A DNA stretch of 29,201 nt from Galactobacter sp. (lineage in GTDB: Bacteria; Actinomycetota; Actinomycetes; Actinomycetales; Micrococcaceae), in the NCBI RefSeq assembly GCF_022712295.1, contig NZ_JALAGT010000101.1, positions 1-29,201 on the forward strand. The letters run 5' to 3'. Made by a program: the position numbers and the translations under genes. Under the pieces are notes generated by a model. It searched no databases. It saw only the letters and a list, made by a program, of their open reading frames with translations, and had not been told where the DNA came from. The stretch's first letter is position 1. Each line of letters opens with the position of its first letter. Positions 26,699-29,201 of the stretch are shown here, in pieces.

Positions 26699-26768
26699 CT
26701 ACGGTCAGAAACCGTTCCTACGGCGCCGGCTGAGTAGTCAGCACCGTAGTTGTGGTTCTGAACCGTAG
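26699..26768. repeat. Large imperfect dyad with four symmetric CTACGG/CCGTAG hexamers
   Basis: CTACGG occurs at 26699-26704 and 26718-26723, and its complement CCGTAG at 26744-26749 and 26763-26768. Spacing is 19 bp in both arms and the whole set is symmetric about 26733.5. The intervening 13-mers also pair in part (TCAGAAACC versus TTCAGAACC). A small GCTGA/TCAGC hairpin sits in the centre. On the minus strand it lies 30-100 bp after the TauE/SafE stop, so it could be a terminator (no U-tract) or an attenuator/operator of the ABC operon. Confidence 0.6.
26754..26764. promoter_or_regulatory. Second GGTTCnGAACC palindrome
   Basis: GGTTCTGAACC, centred 101 bp from the centre of the palindrome at 26651-26665 and sharing both 5-bp half-sites. 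It lies inside the right arm of the large dyad at 26699-26768. Two matching sites about ten helical turns apart could allow looping; this is inference. Confidence 0.4.
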
Positions 26769-26797
26769 CTGTGTCGCGGGCCAGGTATCGGTGGCTG

Positions 26798-27553
26798 TCA
26801 GATCAGCCCGATGCTGCCCCTGATCACGGCTGCGACCGCTCCGAGTGCCGCGAGGGTCATCGCCAACGCCTTGGCAGCGGACGGACGCACGTGCTTGGCG
26901 AGCAGGCCGCCCACCCACGCGCCGACGAACACAGCGGCCACGGCAGCGACGGCCAGCCAGGGGCTTGGCCACTCGCCTTCTCCCCCTCCCACGCCGGCCA
27001 GGAGTTTCGCGATCACGGAGCACAGGCCCAACGTCGCGAAGACCGGCTGCATCGTGGCCGCGTAGGAGACCTGCGCCCACCGGGTGAAGCGGGCGTTGGC
27101 GACCATGGCGGCCGCGGCGACGCCGGCGGTGACGTTGAACAGGCCACCGAAGATGCCGCTGATGATGTTCGTGGGTGTCTCCGGCGCCTTGGGCGCGTGC
27201 CGCAGGAAGGCCGTGATGGCCAGGCCCAGTAGGACCACGGAACCCACCACGATCTGCAACCACGCCGAAGACAGGTTGGCCACCAGAATCGCGCCGGGGA
27301 TCAGTCCGATCATGGCGCAGGAGACGATCACGGCGTAGCGCTTCCAGTCCACCTGCTTACGGGCCTGGATGGTGAGGGTGCCACCGGAGACCGTGGTCAC
27401 CGCATTGGTCACGAGGACGCCGTGGGCGGGACCGATCAGCAGGGACAACACCGGTGCCACGACCAGGCCCACACCGGCGCCGGAGATCCTCTGGAGGACG
27501 GTTCCGACCAGCACCGCCACCCCGGTGATCGCTACGGCCCACATGCTCCCCAC
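26798..27553 (-). CDS. TauE/SafE family membrane transporter (probable anion/sulfite exporter)
   Basis: A polytopic membrane protein of up to 251 residues with about seven or eight hydrophobic segments. The duplicated motifs of the TauE/SafE family are visible: GTVLQRISGAGVGLVVAPVLSLLIGPAHGV near the N-terminus and SGIFGGLFNVTAGVAAAAMVANARFT in the second half. Relatives export sulfite, sulfoacetate or other organic anions. The start is uncertain: GTG at 27553 gives the full length, ATG at 27544 gives MWAVAITG; a GGGGAG lies too close to the ATG to serve as a normal Shine-Dalgarno. Its position next to a monooxygenase/ABC operon would fit getting rid of sulfite from organosulfur cleavage, but the two are separated by 342 bp and may be independent. 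Confidence 0.88.
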   Translation of the reverse strand: MGSMWAVAITGVAVLVGTVLQRISGAGVGLVVAPVLSLLIGPAHGVLVTNAVTTVSGGTLTIQARKQVDWKRYAVIVSCAMIGLIPGAILVANLSSAWLQIVVGSVVLLGLAITAFLRHAPKAPETPTNIISGIFGGLFNVTAGVAAAAMVANARFTRWAQVSYAATMQPVFATLGLCSVIAKLLAGVGGGEGEWPSPWLAVAAVAAVFVGAWVGGLLAKHVRPSAAKALAMTLAALGAVAAVIRGSIGLI

Positions 27554-27738
27554 TGTAACCGCGGGACGAGGCGCTCCTGCGCCTACGTCAGGCTGGACAC
27601 CGGGCGACCAGTTCCGGCAGGAGGACCTTGGCGGCCACCATGTGCTCCTGCTTGGGCACTCGGGGGGTGAAGTCGACGCCTGAGCCGGGTATCTTGTGGG
27701 CTCCGACCACGCTGCGCCCGGACCCGAAGGAGTGAACC

Positions 27739-28353
27739 ATGCGCAAGCTCGTCATCAACAACATTGTCTCGCTCGACGGCTTCTACTCCGACGCCGACGG
27801 CAACCCGCTCGTGTTGAACATGGATGCGGCCTTCGACCAGGCGAATCTGGACAGCATCAATGATGCCGACATGGTCCTGCTGGGAAGGGACTCGTTCGAC
27901 GGTTTCAGCGCCCACTGGCCCTTCGTTGCCGAGGCTCCCGAGCCGGAAGATCCGGACGCACCGGAGGCCGCGGCATTCAGCGCTGTCAATCGCGAGATGA
28001 GCCGCCGCTACAACGCGATACCCAAGGTCGTCGTGAGCGACCGTGGACCCGTCCCGGCCGACAACGCCTGGGCACGGTCCACCACCGTTGTCCCGCGCGA
28101 CGAGATCGGCGCGTGGCTTCGCGAAGCCAAACAAGCCGGTGACGGCGACATCGTGGCCTTCGGAAGCCGACGGACGTGGAACGCGCTTCTTGCAGGCGGG
28201 CTCGTTGACGAGGTGCACCTGATGGTGAGCCCCTGCGCCCTCGGGGCTGGAGTGAGCTTGTTCGGTTCCCCTATCGCCCTCGACCTCCTCGAGTGCCGCC
28301 GATTCGAGGAGTCGTCGAACGTGCAACTGCGCTACCGAGTGGCCTCGCTCTAG
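27739..28353 (+). CDS. Dihydrofolate reductase-fold family protein (RibD C-terminal domain type)
   Basis: A 204-residue single-domain reductase-fold protein. The N-terminus RKLVINNIVSLDGFYSDADG matches the first strand and S-L-D-G-F segment of the DHFR/RibD_C superfamily; MVLLGRDSFDGF is the NADPH-proximal segment and VAFGSRRTWNALLAGGLVDEVHLMVSPCALGAGVSLFG is the typical C-terminal block (GS-x-x-x-x-x-L-x-x-GLVDE). AAGGAG (27727-27732) lies 6 nt before the ATG, a strong ribosome-binding site. These proteins are rarely true DHFRs; most have no assigned substrate. A Pro/Glu-rich insertion (EAPEPEDPDAPEAAAF) follows the GRDSF block. It may be co-transcribed with the NTF2-like gene, but hairpins lie between. 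Confidence 0.88.
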   Translation: MRKLVINNIVSLDGFYSDADGNPLVLNMDAAFDQANLDSINDADMVLLGRDSFDGFSAHWPFVAEAPEPEDPDAPEAAAFSAVNREMSRRYNAIPKVVVSDRGPVPADNAWARSTTVVPRDEIGAWLREAKQAGDGDIVAFGSRRTWNALLAGGLVDEVHLMVSPCALGAGVSLFGSPIALDLLECRRFEESSNVQLRYRVASL

Positions 28354-28385
28354 ACATCAGAGCGACGTAGCTTCGTCTCTACCGA

Positions 28386-28409
28386 CCGGGTCCGGACGCA
28401 CCGGCCCGG
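28386..28409 (+). terminator. GC-rich hairpin after the DHFR-like gene
   Basis: CCGGGTCCGG (28386-28395) pairs with CCGGCCCGG (28401-28409) with one bulged T and a 5-nt loop. A weaker stem-loop, AGAG-ACG type, lies just upstream at 28359-28380. No U-tract follows, so termination is possible but unproven. Confidence 0.35.
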
Positions 28410-28514
28410 AAGGTGTCGCGAGTCTCCGGATCGTGCAGGTGGCCTGACCGTCACCCGCCCCACGGCCCCGGGCAGAGGGACAACACAGAGACAGAGAAGA
28501 TGAAAGGAACTCCA

Positions 28515-28880
28515 ATGGATATCGTCTTGCCCTCCGGCTGTGGCAACGCCCCTCGAACCGACGTCGTCGGCGACTTCGCCGTGAACTGGGCTGCTGGGGA
28601 GGAATCAGCCGTCGCCGAATGGCTCACCGAAGACGCCGCGTGGACCCTCGTGGGCGCAGACACCTACGGCGGCACCGACGCTGCAGCGATGACCGGCCCA
28701 CCGTTCAAGCCAGAGCGCGTCGAGCTCCTGTCGATCATCACGCACGGCCGGCTTGCGTCCTGCGACGGCTACTTCGAGGCGGCGGATCAGCGGCTCGCTT
28801 TCAGCCACGCGTTCCGCTTCGCGAGCACATCGAAGACGGCCAAGATCGCAGAGATTCGCAGCTACTGCATCGCCCTCTAG
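28515..28880 (+). CDS. NTF2-like (SnoaL-type) fold protein
   Basis: A 121-residue protein with the cone-shaped alpha+beta NTF2 fold pattern: helix (VVGDFAVNWAAGEESAVAEWLTEDAAWTLVG), strand and helix, then LLSIITHGRLASCDGYFEAADQRLAFSHAFRFASTSKTAKIAEIRSY. AAAGGA (28503-28508) lies 6 nt before the ATG at 28515; the longer readings from 28413 or 28500 lack comparable signals. Some relatives are enzymes or ligand-binding proteins; no function can be named. The TAG stop shares the CTAG tetramer with the transposase stop on the other strand, so the last codon or codons may have been set by insertion of the element. Confidence 0.75.
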   Translation: MDIVLPSGCGNAPRTDVVGDFAVNWAAGEESAVAEWLTEDAAWTLVGADTYGGTDAAAMTGPPFKPERVELLSIITHGRLASCDGYFEAADQRLAFSHAFRFASTSKTAKIAEIRSYCIAL

Positions 28881-29201
28881 TGTCGCGTTTCGGAAGTTGG
28901 TAGGCGGTTGGCTTTCGTGAGGATCTGGTCGGCGGTTTTGGTCCAGACGATGGGATGTTTGCGGTCGTTCCAGCCGGTGATGAATTGACGGATCTTCGCA
29001 TTCAGATCACGTACAGAGGTGAAGATCCCGCGGCGGATGGCTTGACGGTCGATGATCCCGAACCAGACCTCCACGAGGTTCAGCCAGGATCCTGAGGTCG
29101 GGGTGAAGTGCACGTGGAAGCGCGGGTGTTCCTTCAGCCAGTCCTTCACCTCAGGGGTCTTGTGTGTTGCGTAGTTATCCATCACCAGATGCAGTTGTTG
29201 C
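28877..29201 (-). mobile_element. IS630-family transposase, C-terminal part, cut by the window edge
   Basis: DDE-type transposase. Visible residues include the second catalytic aspartate in HLVMDNYATHKTPEV and the final glutamate in GSWLNLVEVWFGIIDRQAIRRG, followed by the typical ITGWNDRKHPIVWTKTADQIL end. The frame is open to the window edge, so the N-terminus, the first catalytic Asp and the other end of the element lie beyond 29201. No frameshift is visible in this part. The stop codon TAG (28879-28877) lies in a CTAG tetramer at the end of the NTF2-like gene. IS630-family elements insert at TA, often within CTAG, so the element's end is probably at 28879/28880; I cannot confirm the terminal inverted repeat without the other end. 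Confidence 0.9.

Larger units (their letters stand above)
26456..26797. other. Intergenic region between the binding-protein gene and the TauE/SafE gene
   Basis: A 342-bp stretch without a supportable gene. It is the upstream region of the ABC operon and the downstream region of the TauE/SafE gene, both on the minus strand. It holds palindromes of the GGTTCnGAACC type at 26651-26665 and 26754-26764, a further CCGGTTC half-site at 26622-26628, and the large dyad at 26699-26768. I looked for the conserved cores of SAM, FMN, cobalamin and TPP riboswitches on the minus strand and recognised none. No confident -35/-10 pair was found. Confidence 0.7.

Noticed and set aside
26456..26797. A riboswitch in the leader of the ABC operon.
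   Set aside because: No recognisable core of SAM, FMN, cobalamin or TPP riboswitches on the minus strand; the structure seen is simple dyad symmetry.
27588..27740. A 50-codon minus-strand frame (MVHSFGSGRS to LVARCPA) with fairly high GC at third positions.
   Set aside because: It overlaps the start of the DHFR-like gene and its ribosome-binding site, and I see no family resemblance; it could be a gene remnant but I cannot support it.

Overview
This is a gene-dense, high-GC actinobacterial chromosome segment. GC-rich third codon positions, frequent 4-bp ATGA stop/start overlaps, a heterotrimeric branched-chain 2-oxoacid dehydrogenase operon, a mycobacterial-type four-helix 'holin' protein and a CGNR-type zinc finger regulator all point to Actinomycetota. 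Micrococcales, probably Micrococcaceae or a close relative, is my best guess from general gene content; no rRNA or marker gene here settles the genus.

Layout. (1) 1-1999, + strand: 3' part of a PLP aminotransferase translationally coupled to a D-2-hydroxyacid dehydrogenase. (2) 2097-5680, - strand: E1alpha, E1beta and E2 of a 2-oxoacid (most likely branched-chain) dehydrogenase, with a palindrome lying over the likely transcription start. (3) 5921-7054, -: a HisC/Pat-type aminotransferase. (4) 7238-7645, +: a small four-helix membrane protein, overlapping tail-to-tail with (5) 7620-9325, -: a WXG-like small helical protein plus a large protein with an alpha/beta-hydrolase (GHSQGG) domain. (6) 9500-14629, +: purB, a strong hairpin, then two tandem paralogous choline/carnitine O-acyltransferases, a family best known from eukaryotes. 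(7) 14640-15480: a zinc-ribbon protein and a CGNR-like regulator, divergent across 25 bp, the latter with a promoter that predicts a leaderless mRNA. (8) 15557-17731, +: a secreted SpoIVB/S55-like serine-protease-fold protein with a C-terminal Ig-like domain, closed by a textbook hairpin. (9) 17806-19623, -: HerA-like (DUF853) ATPase. (10) 19675-26455, -: a five-gene peptide-type ABC transporter/flavin monooxygenase operon (lipoprotein binding protein, two permeases, a double-ATPase fusion, NtaA/SnaA/DszA-type monooxygenase). (11) 26456-26797: a structured intergenic region with palindromes. (12) 26798-27553, -: a TauE/SafE transporter. (13) 27739-28880, +: a DHFR/RibD-like reductase and an NTF2-like protein. 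(14) 28877-29201, -: the 3' end of an IS630-type transposase running off the window.

Functional themes. The dehydrogenase operon would feed branched-chain acyl-CoA into iso/anteiso fatty acid synthesis or catabolism, and the two acyltransferases could exchange acyl groups between CoA and an unknown alcohol. The ABC/monooxygenase operon next to a TauE/SafE transporter suggests import and oxidative cleavage of an organosulfur or chelating compound; the flavin reductase partner is not in the window. I do not see a wholly unknown multi-gene system. The best candidates for novelty are the tandem acyltransferases, the WXG/hydrolase pair, the secreted S55-like protein and the palindromic region upstream of the ABC operon.
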